In this document: positions 1-8,829 of the stretch, piece by piece
How positions within the stretch are numbered: position 1 is the first letter of the stretch
Layout of the letters: each line of letters starts with the position of its first letter
Source: Bacteroides luhongzhouii
GTDB lineage: Bacteria; Bacteroidota; Bacteroidia; Bacteroidales; Bacteroidaceae
NCBI RefSeq assembly: GCF_009193295.2
Contig: NZ_CP059973.1
Span: 3,968,001 to 4,032,000, forward strand
Direction: 5' to 3'
DNA length: 64,000 nucleotides
The notes under the pieces: generated by a model
The model's database searches: none
Told to the model about the DNA's origin: nothing
What the model saw: only the letters and a program-made list of their open reading frames with translations
Translations under genes and position numbers: made by a program

Positions 1-1
1 A

Positions 2-640
2 GCACGAACAGAGACGGAAAAAGACTTGGTGGATATCAATAAAAAGTTAGACCTTTTTGAGGAACGCGTGAAAGAGTTTCAAGTTCCTACATTGAATGAG
101 CGTTCCAATTCACCGGTAGACTATTGTAAATTGTATAAGGAACGTTACATGCCGCAGAAAGAAAAAAGTTTGGCTTTGGGTGCAAAAGTTACTTATCTGA
201 TTCCTCCTACCGGAAAATATGCAGCATTAGGAAAAAACGCATTGATTGACGGTTTGTTTGGTGGAGCAACCTTTGTTGACAGCTGGATTGGTTGGGAAGG
301 AACCGATGGCGCATTTGTTATAGATTTGGGCGAAACAAGAGACATACAAAGTGTGGAAACAGATTTTCTTCATCAAATAGGAGCTTGGATTCTTTTTCCT
401 CTAAAGGTGGTTTATTCATACGCCGAAGACGGTGAGCATTATACACATTGGAAAACGATTGATTTACCAGAAGAACGTACAGGTGAGGTAAAGTTCCGTG
501 GAGTCAAGGCTGATTCAGCCGAACCGATAAAAACTCGTTATGTGAAAGTAGAAGTCACTGGAACGAAAGAATGTCCGACTTGGCATTATGGTGTAGGGCA
601 TCCTTCGTGGTTCTTTATAGACGAAGTGATAATAAAATAA
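2..640 (+). CDS. DUF4838/GH163-like glycosidase, C-terminal part (5' end outside window)
   Basis: The reading frame is open from base 2 with no start codon, so this is the last ~212 residues of a longer protein. The segment begins helical (KKLDLFEERVKEF) and then forms a beta-rich, discoidin-like carbohydrate-binding module from about residue 75, with motifs such as FVDSWIGWEG, FVIDLGE and RYVKVEVTG. This arrangement is typical of the C-terminus of DUF4838 proteins, some of which are GH163 endo-beta-N-acetylglucosaminidases acting on N-glycans (family knowledge). The next genes (MFS permease, GH130, GH92) fit an N-glycan or mannoside function, and the order matches BT_1035 to BT_1032 of B. 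thetaiotaomicron as I remember it. The catalytic part is not visible, so the family call rests on the tail and on context. A GH20-type protein with the same C-terminal module is the main alternative. Confidence 0.6.
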   Translation, partial: ARTETEKDLVDINKKLDLFEERVKEFQVPTLNERSNSPVDYCKLYKERYMPQKEKSLALGAKVTYLIPPTGKYAALGKNALIDGLFGGATFVDSWIGWEGTDGAFVIDLGETRDIQSVETDFLHQIGAWILFPLKVVYSYAEDGEHYTHWKTIDLPEERTGEVKFRGVKADSAEPIKTRYVKVEVTGTKECPTWHYGVGHPSWFFIDEVIIK

Positions 641-647
641 AAAAAGT

Positions 648-678
648 AGGGGGGAGACGTTAGTAGTTTCCCCCTTTT
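648..678 (+). terminator. Intrinsic terminator after the DUF4838-like gene
   Basis: A G-rich arm (AGGGGGGAGAC) and a matching GTTTCCCCCTTTT arm surround a short loop and end in T's, just after the stop at 640. It separates this gene from the MFS gene. Confidence 0.7.
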
Positions 679-738
679 AGTTGTATTATATATAGATGGG
701 TCAGAAAAATGAATTTTTTCATCTATATACTATGATTT

Positions 739-2067
739 ATGCAACAGAATAAAACTGCTTCTCAACGAAAAACTATTAACCCGGCTTGCTGGGTACCTAC
801 CGCTTATTTTGCAATGGGGCTTCCCTTTATTGCTATTAATTTGGTTTCTGTTTTCATGTTTAAGGATCTTGGAATTTCGGATACGCAAATTGCATTCTGG
901 ACTTCTCTGATTATGATGCCTTGGACACTGAAATTTTTGTGGAGTCCTTTTCTTGAAATGTATCGAACTAAAAAATTCTTCGTATTGATCACAGAATTAT
1001 TGAGTGGTGTATTGTTTGGAGTAGTAGCCTTTTCTTTGTTTTTCGATTACTTTTTCGCCATAAGTATCTCTACGATGGCAGTGATTGCCTTTAGTGGAGC
1101 AACGCATGATATTGCTTGTGATGGTGTATATATGGCTGAATTGAACAAAGAAGATCAGGCAAAATATATCGGAGTGCAGGGTGCCTTTTATAATGTAGCT
1201 AAATTGGTTGCTAATGGAGGATTAGTTGCTATGGCAGGAGCATTGGCAGAGTACTTCGGAGCAATAGAAGGCGCTTCAATAGATGCTAACAAAGGTGCGT
1301 ATTCATCTGCATGGATGATTATTTTCGGCGTAATTGCAGCAATAATGGTACTGATCGGTATTTATCATATAAAAATGCTACCTTCTACACAGGTCCCGTT
1401 AACAACGAAGAAAACTGCATCAGAAGTTGGGCACGAATTGGTAGCAGTAATTGCTAATTTCTTTACTAAAAAGCATATTCTCTACTATATCTGTTTTATT
1501 ATTTTATATCGTTTGGCAGAAGGCTTTATAATGAAAATAGCTCCGCTGTTTTTACGTGCGTCAAAGGATGTAGGCGGCTTAGGATTGTCGTTAACAGAGA
1601 TTGGCACACTAAATGGTATCTTTGGTTCCGCTGCTTTTGTTTTAGGCTCATTGTTGGCTGGCATTTATGTCTCTAAGTTTGGATTGAAAAAGACACTTTT
1701 CACTCTCTGTTGTATTTTTAATCTTCCATTTGTGGCTTATACTTTTTTGGCAGTTACACAGCCTACTAATGTATATCTAATCGGAACTTGTATAACAATG
1801 GAATATTTTGGTTATGGCTTTGGTTTTGTCGGACTGACCTTGTTCATGATGCAACAGATTGCTCCAGGCAAACATCAAATGTCACATTACGCATTTGCTT
1901 CAGGAATCATGAATCTGGGAGTGATGCTTCCGGGAATGGTTAGTGGTTATCTTAGTGACTTATTAGGATATCGTAATTTCTTTATCTATGTGTTAATCGC
2001 AACTATTCCAGCTTTTCTGATTACTTATTTCATACCTTTCACGTATGATGACTCAAAAAATAAATAA
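739..2067 (+). CDS. MFS transporter, AmpG/SLC33-like
   Basis: A 442-residue inner-membrane protein with about twelve hydrophobic helices. The N-terminal part ([11 protein letters not shown], then a segment ending [11 protein letters not shown]) resembles the AmpG/SLC33-like branch of the major facilitator superfamily, whose members import sugars, amino-sugar disaccharides or muropeptides with protons. It precedes GH130 by 16 nt and GH92 follows, so the three are probably co-transcribed. The likely job is uptake into the cytoplasm of a short mannoside (for example Man-GlcNAc), which the signal-less GH130 would phosphorolyse. The substrate is inferred from context only. The start at 739 gives a short cytoplasmic N-terminus and no signal peptide, normal for MFS proteins. 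Confidence 0.85.
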   Translation: MQQNKTASQRKTINPACWVPTAYFAMGLPFIAINLVSVFMFKDLGISDTQIAFWTSLIMMPWTLKFLWSPFLEMYRTKKFFVLITELLSGVLFGVVAFSLFFDYFFAISISTMAVIAFSGATHDIACDGVYMAELNKEDQAKYIGVQGAFYNVAKLVANGGLVAMAGALAEYFGAIEGASIDANKGAYSSAWMIIFGVIAAIMVLIGIYHIKMLPSTQVPLTTKKTASEVGHELVAVIANFFTKKHILYYICFIILYRLAEGFIMKIAPLFLRASKDVGGLGLSLTEIGTLNGIFGSAAFVLGSLLAGIYVSKFGLKKTLFTLCCIFNLPFVAYTFLAVTQPTNVYLIGTCITMEYFGYGFGFVGLTLFMMQQIAPGKHQMSHYAFASGIMNLGVMLPGMVSGYLSDLLGYRNFFIYVLIATIPAFLITYFIPFTYDDSKNK

Positions 2068-2083
2068 TATAAAATCAACGATT

Positions 2084-3052
2084 ATGAATAAAATTCAAAT
2101 TCCTTGGGAAGATCGTCCTGTCGGATGTACGGACGTTATGTGGCGTTACTCACAAAATCCAGTTATCGGACGCTATCATATTCCTTCATCTAATAGTATT
2201 TTCAATAGTGCTGTTGTTCCTTTTGAGGATGGTTTTGCAGGCGTATTCCGTTGTGATAACAAAGCTGTACAAATGAATATTTTTACAGGTTTTAGTAAGG
2301 ACGGAATTCATTGGGATATCAATCATGAACCTATTCAGTTTAAGGCAGGCAACACGGAAATGATTGAGTCGGAATATAAATACGACCCTCGTGTTACATG
2401 GATTGAAGACCGTTATTGGGTGACTTGGTGTAATGGTTATCATGGCCCTACAATTGGTATTGCCTATACTTTTGACTTTAAGGAGTTTTTCCAGTGCGAG
2501 AATGCTTTCTTGCCTTTCAATCGTAATGGTGTACTTTTTCCGCAGAAGATCGATGGCAAGTATGCGATGTTGAGTCGTCCCAGTGATAATGGACATACTC
2601 CGTTTGGCGATATATACATCAGCTATAGCCCGGATATGAAATATTGGGGTGAACACCGTTGTGTAATGAAAGTGACTCCTTTCCCGGAAAGTGCTTGGCA
2701 GTGTACAAAGATTGGTGCAGGTTCAGTTCCTTTCCTTACTGATGAAGGCTGGTTACTGTTCTATCATGGTGTAATTACTACTTGTAATGGTTTCCGTTAC
2801 GCTATGGGATCTGCCATATTAGATAAAGATCATCCGGAAAAAGTCCTCTATCGTACACGTGAATATCTGATTGGTCCGGCTGCTCCTTACGAACTTCAAG
2901 GTGACGTTCCTAATGTAGTATTCCCCTGTGCTGCTTTGCAAGATGGTGAACGTGTTGCTGTTTATTATGGTGCGGCAGATACTGTGGTAGGTATGGCCTT
3001 CGGATATATAAAAGAGATTATCGATTTTACGAAACGAACGAGTATCATTTAA
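2084..3052 (+). CDS. GH130 beta-mannoside phosphorylase
   Basis: About 322 residues from ATG 2084 ([12 protein letters not shown]). The upstream in-frame ATG at 2045 overlaps the MFS gene and would add a poor N-terminus, so I chose 2084. It has the five-bladed propeller signature of GH130 phosphorylases/mannosidases: [10 protein letters not shown] near the start, the family YDPR motif ([17 protein letters not shown]), LFYHG, and [11 protein letters not shown] at the C-terminus. There is no signal peptide, so it should be cytoplasmic. GH130 members cleave beta-1,4-mannosyl linkages with phosphate, for example Man-beta1,4-GlcNAc from the N-glycan core. Lying between an MFS permease and a GH92 mannosidase, it fits the last step of N-glycan core use. 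The exact linkage cannot be told from sequence. Confidence 0.9.
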   Translation: MNKIQIPWEDRPVGCTDVMWRYSQNPVIGRYHIPSSNSIFNSAVVPFEDGFAGVFRCDNKAVQMNIFTGFSKDGIHWDINHEPIQFKAGNTEMIESEYKYDPRVTWIEDRYWVTWCNGYHGPTIGIAYTFDFKEFFQCENAFLPFNRNGVLFPQKIDGKYAMLSRPSDNGHTPFGDIYISYSPDMKYWGEHRCVMKVTPFPESAWQCTKIGAGSVPFLTDEGWLLFYHGVITTCNGFRYAMGSAILDKDHPEKVLYRTREYLIGPAAPYELQGDVPNVVFPCAALQDGERVAVYYGAADTVVGMAFGYIKEIIDFTKRTSII

Positions 3053-3059
3053 TAAAGAT

Positions 3060-5333
3060 ATGAAACGTATTATATTAACTTACACACTTGCTTTTTCCCT
3101 TCTTTCCGCTTATGCGGGGGAAGGGGGAAGCCCTCCCCTTAAAAATACGGATAAAAGTCTTTTGATAGATTATGTGGATCCTTTTATCGGAACTACAAAT
3201 TTCGGAACGACCAATCCGGGAGCGATTTGCCCCAATGGTATGATGTCTGTGGTTCCTTTCAATGTGATGGGATCTTCCGAAAACACCTATGATAAAGATG
3301 CCCGATGGTGGTCTACGCCTTATGAATATACAAACTGTTTCTTTACTGGATATGCTCATGTGAATTTGAGTGGAGTCGGTTGTCCGGAATTAGGTTCTTT
3401 ATTGTTGATGCCTACTACCGGAGAACTGAATGTGGATTATAAAGAATATGGTAGTAAATATAAGGATGAACAGGCCTCACCGGGCTATTATTCTAATTAT
3501 CTGACTAAATATAATGTAAAAACAGAAGTCTCGGCTACTCCGCGTAGCGGTATTGCCCGTTTTACTTTTCCGAAAGGAAAAAGTCATATCTTGCTGAATC
3601 TGGGTGAGGGGTTAACGAATGAGAGTGGCGCTATGCTTCGTCGTGTAAGCGATTGTGAAGTGGAAGGAGTCAAACTACTTGGTACATTTTGTTATAATCC
3701 TCAAGCTGTATTCCCCATTTACTTTGTGTTGCGGGTTAAGAAGAATCCTTCTGCAACAGGGTATTGGAAGAAACAACGTCCGATGATGGGTGTTGAGGCT
3801 GAATGGGATAAGGATCAGGGAAAGTATAAACTTTATACTCGTTACGGAAAAGAAATAGCAGGAGATGACATTGGTACTTATTTCTCCTTCGATACAGAAG
3901 AAGGTGAACAGGTAGAAGTACAAATGGGAGTTTCTTTTGTAAGCATAGAAAATGCCCGCTTGAATCTGGATCGTGAACAGGCTGGAAAGGATTTTGAGAA
4001 GATCCATGCGGAAGCACGTTCCAAATGGAATGATGACTTGTCACGCATAACTGTGGAAGGTGGTACAGATGCCCAAAAGACTGTGTTTTATACAGCGCTT
4101 TATCATTTGCTGATTCATCCTAATATTTTGCAGGATGTGAACGGAGAATATCCGGCAATGGAAAGTGATAAGATCCTGACAACCAAAGGTGATCGCTATA
4201 CCGTATTTTCTCTTTGGGATACCTACCGCAATGTTCATCAATTGCTGACCTTGGTTTATCCGGAACGTCAGATGGAAATGGTGCGCACAATGCTTGATAT
4301 GTATCGTGAACATGGATGGTTGCCTAAGTGGGAATTATATGGCAGAGAAACATTGACAATGGAAGGTGATCCGAGTATTCCGGTAATTGTAGATACCTGG
4401 ATGAAAGGTTTGCGTGACTTTGATGTTGATTTGGCTTATGAGGCAATGTACAAATCTGCTACGTTACCGGGGGCGGAAAACTTGATGCGTCCTGATAATG
4501 ATGATTATATGTCTAAAGGATATGTACCCCTTCGTGAACAGTATGACAATTCCGTCTCTCATGCATTGGAATATTATATTGCCGATTTTGCATTGTCTCG
4601 TTTTGCAGCTGCTTTAGGTAAAAAGAAAGATGCAGAGATGTTCTATAAACGTTCTTTAGGATACAAACATTATTATAGTAAAGAATTTGGTACTTTCCGT
4701 CCGATTCTCCCCGATGGAACGTTTTATAGCCCGTTTAATCCGAGACAGGGAGAGAACTTTGAACCGAATCCCGGTTTTCATGAAGGTAATTCCTGGAATT
4801 ATACGTTCTATGTACCACATGATGTATATGGCTTGGCGAAATTAATGGGTGGAAAGAAACCTTTTATCGATAAGCTACAAATGGTTTTTGACGAAGGACT
4901 TTACGACCCGGCAAATGAACCGGATATTGCTTATGCTCATTTATTCTCATACTTTAAAGGTGAAGAATGGCGTACACAGAAAGAGACGCAGCGTTTATTA
5001 GATAAGTACTTTACAACAAAACCTGATGGTATTCCAGGAAATGATGATACGGGAACGATGTCTTCCTGGGCTATTTTCAATATGATTGGCTTTTATCCGG
5101 ATTGTCCCGGATTACCCGAATATACATTGACGACTCCGGTCTTTAATAAGGTAACGATCCGGTTAGATCCGAAATGGTATAAAGAGAACGAACTGGTGAT
5201 TGAAACCAATCGTACTCAACCAGGAGCTTTATATATTGATAAGGTACTATTGAATGGCAAGAAGTTCAATAAATATCATATCACACATGATGAACTTGTT
5301 CACGGCAAATATTTAAAGTTTGATTTGAAATAA
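3060..5333 (+). CDS. GH92 alpha-mannosidase
   Basis: 757 residues with an N-terminal signal peptide ending about residue 19 (SAYA), so exported to the periplasm or surface. GH92 enzymes are calcium-dependent exo-alpha-mannosidases with an N-terminal beta-sandwich and a C-terminal (alpha/alpha)6 barrel. Visible hallmarks are VDPFIGTTNFG near residue 40, LWDTYRNVHQL in the middle, HEGNSWNYTFYVPHD near 580 and GNDDTGTMSSW near 660, the last two lining the active site in the family. Length is normal. The gene starts 7 nt after GH130, so it belongs to the same transcript, which ends at a hairpin 40 nt downstream. The likely role is trimming alpha-mannose from N-glycans; the linkage (1,2, 1,3, 1,4 or 1,6) is not readable. 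Confidence 0.93.
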   Translation: MKRIILTYTLAFSLLSAYAGEGGSPPLKNTDKSLLIDYVDPFIGTTNFGTTNPGAICPNGMMSVVPFNVMGSSENTYDKDARWWSTPYEYTNCFFTGYAHVNLSGVGCPELGSLLLMPTTGELNVDYKEYGSKYKDEQASPGYYSNYLTKYNVKTEVSATPRSGIARFTFPKGKSHILLNLGEGLTNESGAMLRRVSDCEVEGVKLLGTFCYNPQAVFPIYFVLRVKKNPSATGYWKKQRPMMGVEAEWDKDQGKYKLYTRYGKEIAGDDIGTYFSFDTEEGEQVEVQMGVSFVSIENARLNLDREQAGKDFEKIHAEARSKWNDDLSRITVEGGTDAQKTVFYTALYHLLIHPNILQDVNGEYPAMESDKILTTKGDRYTVFSLWDTYRNVHQLLTLVYPERQMEMVRTMLDMYREHGWLPKWELYGRETLTMEGDPSIPVIVDTWMKGLRDFDVDLAYEAMYKSATLPGAENLMRPDNDDYMSKGYVPLREQYDNSVSHALEYYIADFALSRFAAALGKKKDAEMFYKRSLGYKHYYSKEFGTFRPILPDGTFYSPFNPRQGENFEPNPGFHEGNSWNYTFYVPHDVYGLAKLMGGKKPFIDKLQMVFDEGLYDPANEPDIAYAHLFSYFKGEEWRTQKETQRLLDKYFTTKPDGIPGNDDTGTMSSWAIFNMIGFYPDCPGLPEYTLTTPVFNKVTIRLDPKWYKENELVIETNRTQPGALYIDKVLLNGKKFNKYHITHDELVHGKYLKFDLK

Positions 5334-5370
5334 CACACAGTGTTTCATAGGTATCGTTTTTGGGTTGACA

Positions 5371-5410
5371 GGGCTGTCGGACTTCTTATAGTTCGGCAGC
5401 CCATTTTTTT
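5371..5410 (+). terminator. Intrinsic terminator after GH92
   Basis: GGGCTGTCGGACT pairs with AGTTCGGCAGCCC across a 6-nt loop (two G-U type pairs), followed by a run of T's. It closes the MFS-GH130-GH92 transcript. Confidence 0.85.
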
Positions 5411-5441
5411 TACATTTATTTCTGTTATTACTTCATCGGAA

Positions 5442-5520
5442 ATAGTGACGGTATATGCTTGGGATAGTGACGGTATCGGACCATGATAGCGTCACTATTT
5501 GTCTTGGATACCGTCACTAT
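5442..5520. repeat. Four-copy 13-bp repeat arranged ++/--
   Basis: ATAGTGACGGTAT occurs at 5442-5454 and 5464-5476, and its reverse complement at 5486-5498 (one mismatch) and 5508-5520. The array can fold as one long interrupted hairpin and fills most of the ~300-bp gap between GH92 and the next gene. Function unknown; it is not followed by a T-run, so it is not a simple terminator. Confidence 0.8.
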
Positions 5521-5635
5521 CTTACTTTTATTAAATTATATTCTGTTGTATTTTTAGTTATTCTCTCTTTTATAGGTGATTACAAAAATCTATTCCGTAC
5601 GTCTACTATGTAAATCGTATGCAATAAAATAAAAA

Positions 5636-6526
5636 ATGAGAAGAAATTTATTCAAACATATCCTTTGGATATTGATACTTGCAGAGTGTTTTCCTCTATT
5701 GGCAATTGCCGGATCGCAGCAAAAGGAACAACGTTATAAAATAGCCGTATGTGACTGGATGATTCTGAAGCGTCAGAAAATCGGTTCATTTCAATTGGTA
5801 CATGAATTGAATGGTGACGGTGTAGAATTGGATATGGGTGGTCTTGGCAAGAGGGAAATGTTTGATAATAAATTGCGCGAACCTCATTTCCAGCAGTTAT
5901 TTCGTGAAACAGCTCAAAAATATCAATTAGAAGTTTCTTCTATTGCCATGTCCGGTTTCTATGGACAGTCTTTTCTGGAGCGGGCTAACTATAAAGATTT
6001 AGTTCAAGATTGCCTTCATGCCATGAAAGTGATGAATGCCAAAGTAGCCTTTCTTCCTTTAGGAGGAGTCAAAGCCGGATGGGAAAAGATTCCGGCACTA
6101 CGAACAGAAGTTGTAAAACGCTTGAAGGAGGTAGGAGATATGGCTGCTTCTGAGGGAGTGGTGATTGGTATTGAAACTCAACTGGACGCAAAAGGAGATG
6201 TGAAACTACTGAAAGAAATTAATTCTCCCGGAATCAAGATCTATTTTAAATTTCAAAATGCATTGGAGAATGGAAGGGATTTGTGCAAGGAGCTGAAGAT
6301 TCTGGGGAAAAAGAGGATTTGCCAGATTCACTGTACGGATACCGATGGAGTGACTTTACCTTATAATAAACGATTGGATATGAATAAGGTGAAAAAGACA
6401 CTGGATAAGATGGGATGGAGTGGATGGCTGGTGGTAGAACGTTCGCGTGACAAGGATGACGTGCGGAATGTGAAAAAGAATTATGGTACGAATATTAAGT
6501 ATTTGAAAGAGGTATTTCAACAGTAA
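5636..6526 (+). CDS. Exported sugar isomerase/epimerase-like TIM-barrel protein
   Basis: 296 residues with a signal peptide (hydrophobic stretch ending LLAIAG, about residue 26). The rest looks like the xylose-isomerase-like TIM-barrel (AP endonuclease 2 fold): DGVELDMGGLG near residue 62, VSSIAMSGFYGQS, a strand VAFLPLGG, a glutamate in VVIGIETQ and a histidine in CQIHCTD, typical metal ligands of the superfamily. Export is unusual for an isomerase but common for this group in Bacteroides pectin loci. It stands alone between a terminator and a 340-bp gap, next to the RG-II genes, so it may act on a released sugar. The reaction is unknown; a non-enzymatic or lyase role is also possible. Confidence 0.75.
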   Translation: MRRNLFKHILWILILAECFPLLAIAGSQQKEQRYKIAVCDWMILKRQKIGSFQLVHELNGDGVELDMGGLGKREMFDNKLREPHFQQLFRETAQKYQLEVSSIAMSGFYGQSFLERANYKDLVQDCLHAMKVMNAKVAFLPLGGVKAGWEKIPALRTEVVKRLKEVGDMAASEGVVIGIETQLDAKGDVKLLKEINSPGIKIYFKFQNALENGRDLCKELKILGKKRICQIHCTDTDGVTLPYNKRLDMNKVKKTLDKMGWSGWLVVERSRDKDDVRNVKKNYGTNIKYLKEVFQQ

Positions 6527-6552
6527 TGTGATACTGTCTTTTTTATGGTAAT

Positions 6553-6588
6553 AAAAGTCTGAACTTATAATGAGTTCAGACTTTTTTT
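6553..6588 (+). terminator. Intrinsic terminator
   Basis: AAAAGTCTGAACT and AGTTCAGACTTTT form a perfect 13-bp stem around a 7-nt loop, followed by more T's, 26 nt after the stop at 6526. Confidence 0.9.
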
Positions 6589-6865
6589 TATTCTAACTCC
6601 CCCAAAATATCGCTTCTGGAACATTTGTTTCGACTCTTGTAACCATCTTATTGTCATTTTAATTCATTATTTCCGTTTTGGTATTAATCAGCTGAAATTA
6701 GTAGATTACAGTAATGTTATATGTGCGTCCTTTATATGAATCGGATAAAAATGGAATTAAAATAATGATAGGAGGACAATTATGACATAGTTAATATGGA
6801 AGAGACATTTGTGAGTGAACTTAGAAAGTATAATATATTATTTTGTTTAAATTAAAATTTAATCT
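6589..6865. other. Upstream region of the first surface-lipoprotein gene
   Basis: AT-rich, no coding frame. Its last ~30 bp (TTTGTTTAAATTAAAATT onward) are nearly identical to the leader of the second paralogue at ~8799-8829, so the duplication included the leader. A Bacteroides -7 element is recognisable but weaker here (TTATTTTG) than in the second copy (TATTTTTG), because of one missing T. Confidence 0.5.
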
Positions 6866-8258
6866 ATGAAGAGTAAACATTTATTTTTACGGGTAAAAAG
6901 AAATAGTCTGGCGTTTGGGGCGGCTATACTTCTTTTTAGCTCTTGTGTCGATGGATACAAAGATGACCGAACCTTCTCGCCGGGAGTTCAGGGAGTAACT
7001 TTGGAATCACCCTCAACTGAAGGTTGGACTTTTACAAGAAATGTAGATATTACGTCTCTGGAAGTTACATGGCCGGTAGTGTTTGGAGCCGGAGGATATC
7101 AGGTGACGTTCTATAATGTTGACGATCCTGATAATCCGGTTGTCATTGGCCCGGAAAATGAGATTGTGGACAAATGTAAGATTACCCGTGATATTACTCC
7201 GGATACGAGGTATAAGGTAGTAGTTAAAACGTTGGGGAATGAGAAGTATAATAATAGTGATGCCGTTGCCGCTACGGAGATGCCTTATAATACTTTGGTA
7301 CCGCTGCGTGAAATAATCCCGTCCGGTACGAATCTGACGACTTATTTTACTGACAATCCTATTGCACCTCTTGAAGAAGGTGAAGAAGAGGTTGCTTACG
7401 AGTTGGTAGCAGGCGGTAACTATGAAATGGACGGTAACATTGATTTGGGCACGACAACGCTGACTATCCGCGGTGACAAAGTGAACCACGCCAAAATAAC
7501 CATGAAAGGAAACGCTTCATTTATAAATCACGGAGCAGGACTTAAGGTTAAGTTCATTGATTTTGATTTTGATGAAAGTACTTATACCGCTTCTAACAGT
7601 AGAGGTCTGGTTATGTTCAACGCAGCAGAAGCAGGTGTAGTCCAACAACCTTATGTTTTCCAGTCTTGTAATTTAACCAATATGCCAGTACCGTTATATT
7701 ATTGTAATAATGGTTATGGTTTGGCTGCTTTAACTGTGGATGATTACCTGGTGAGCATCAATGCTGCAAGTACTATCTTTATAGCATTTAACGGTCAGGG
7801 TTGGATTAAGGATTTGTATTTAACAAACAGTACCATCTATTATACGGTTCCCGGCAGTGCTTATTTAGTTCAAATGAGAGGACGTGTTCCTTCAAACTTC
7901 AGTGGTTCCGGCTGGAGTGCATCACTTCGGAAAATGAATAATTGTACTTTCTACAATGTTGGAAAGACTAACAATCGTTTCTTTAATAACGTAATAAATA
8001 GTAATAATGCTGTATTTTCCCTGGAGATGCAGAATACTATTTTTGCTGACTGCGTTGTAGGTTCGGCAACAGGAACCGAAGGTGTTTTCAGACGTATATG
8101 TAATGCCGGAAATTACGGAAATGTGCGAATTCTATACAAACTTCACACGTAAGGATATCAGCCTTGACGGTAATACGCTCGGTATCGATCCTCTGTTCCA
8201 ACCTAGATATTATTTCTTCGGGTTGCGTCAAAGTGCACAGCAAACTAATTTACTCTAA
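6866..8258 (+). pseudogene. Surface glycan-binding-like lipoprotein, decayed 3' end
   Basis: The open frame runs 6866-8152 (428 residues) and is a paralogue of the intact 485-residue protein at 8830. Both share MKSK..LFLR, a lipobox cysteine in a CxDGYKDD context, a fibronectin-like domain (EVTWPVVFGAGGYQ here, KVEWPVVHGAGGYQ there) and a parallel beta-helix-like DUF4957/DUF5123-type region. In this copy the frame is lost near 8120. Translated in another frame, the DNA continues with family-like sequence (DGNTLGIDPLFQ, then SAQQTNLL) to a stop at 8256-8258, where the paralogue has HFETDPQLKDP and a normal ending. So a frameshift, probably with small indels, has damaged the C-terminus. The shortened protein could still bind glycan at the surface; a sequencing error is an alternative. 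Confidence 0.6.
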
Positions 8259-8286
8259 CAGACCTTCCGTTTTACACAAATTGAGG

Positions 8287-8378
8287 GGCTGAAAGCGGAA
8301 TTGGATGATTTTAGGGTGAGCTTTCAGCCGGAATCCCTATGAATAAGGGTTTATAGAGAAAACTGAATGCTGAAAGCG
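8287..8378. repeat. Short repeats of GCTGAAAGC
   Basis: GGCTGAAAGC (8287-8296) and GCTTTCAGCC (8320-8329) form a 10-bp inverted repeat, and GCTGAAAGCGG recurs in direct orientation at 8368-8378. They follow the decayed lipoprotein gene in the 570-bp gap before its paralogue. They may be a terminator remnant or a scar of a small element. No other gene is visible in 8259-8829. Confidence 0.45.
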
Positions 8379-8657
8379 GGGAAGTACTTTAAAAATTGGA
8401 AGCTAGCAGAGTCGTATATAGATACTATTTTACTGCTGTATTTATGTACTTCTTTAATTCAAAGTATGTATTTGAACCGCCTTACTCTTCTACATCTTCT
8501 TGATGAATGTAGTGCTTCTTGCTGTTCGGTCTCCTACATATATTCTAGTTTTGTTATACTTTAATATATAATTACAATACAGCTATAAAAGCAATTCATT
8601 GCATTCTGACAATTGATACAAACTCCCGACTAATTAAATTTCTTTCTTCCTATGTGA

Positions 8658-8750
8658 TTACATATTTTCTACTCATTCGTCCTGTTTATATATGAATAAA
8701 GAGAAGTATGAGTTACATATTTTAAGTCAATTTAAGTGATTACATATTTT
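8658..8750. promoter_or_regulatory. Three direct copies of TTACATATTTT
   Basis: The 11-mer TTACATATTTT is present at 8658-8668, 8713-8723 and 8740-8750, upstream of the intact lipoprotein-SusC-SusD operon. It could be a binding site for the regulator of the locus. The DNA is AT-rich, so chance repeats are possible. Confidence 0.3.
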
Positions 8751-8801
8751 GTAGTTGTACGTCTTTATTTGAAAGTTTTATAAATAGAAGATATTATGTA
8801 T

Positions 8802-8809
8802 TATTTTTG
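8802..8809 (+). promoter_or_regulatory. Candidate -7 box of the lipoprotein-SusC-SusD operon
   Basis: TATTTTTG matches the Bacteroides -7 consensus TAnnTTTG, 20 nt before the ATG at 8830. No good TTTG -33 box lies 19-21 nt upstream, which would suit an activator-dependent promoter. Confidence 0.4.
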
Positions 8810-8829
8810 TTTAAATTAAAATTTAATCT

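Noticed and set aside
7013..7489. 158-codon minus-strand ORF opposite the first lipoprotein
   Set aside because: Antisense shadow; no start context and no family.
8367..8564. 65-codon plus-strand ORF after the decayed lipoprotein
   Set aside because: No signal of coding (mixed hydrophobic and Cys/Ser-rich ending), and it overlaps repeats in a degraded region.
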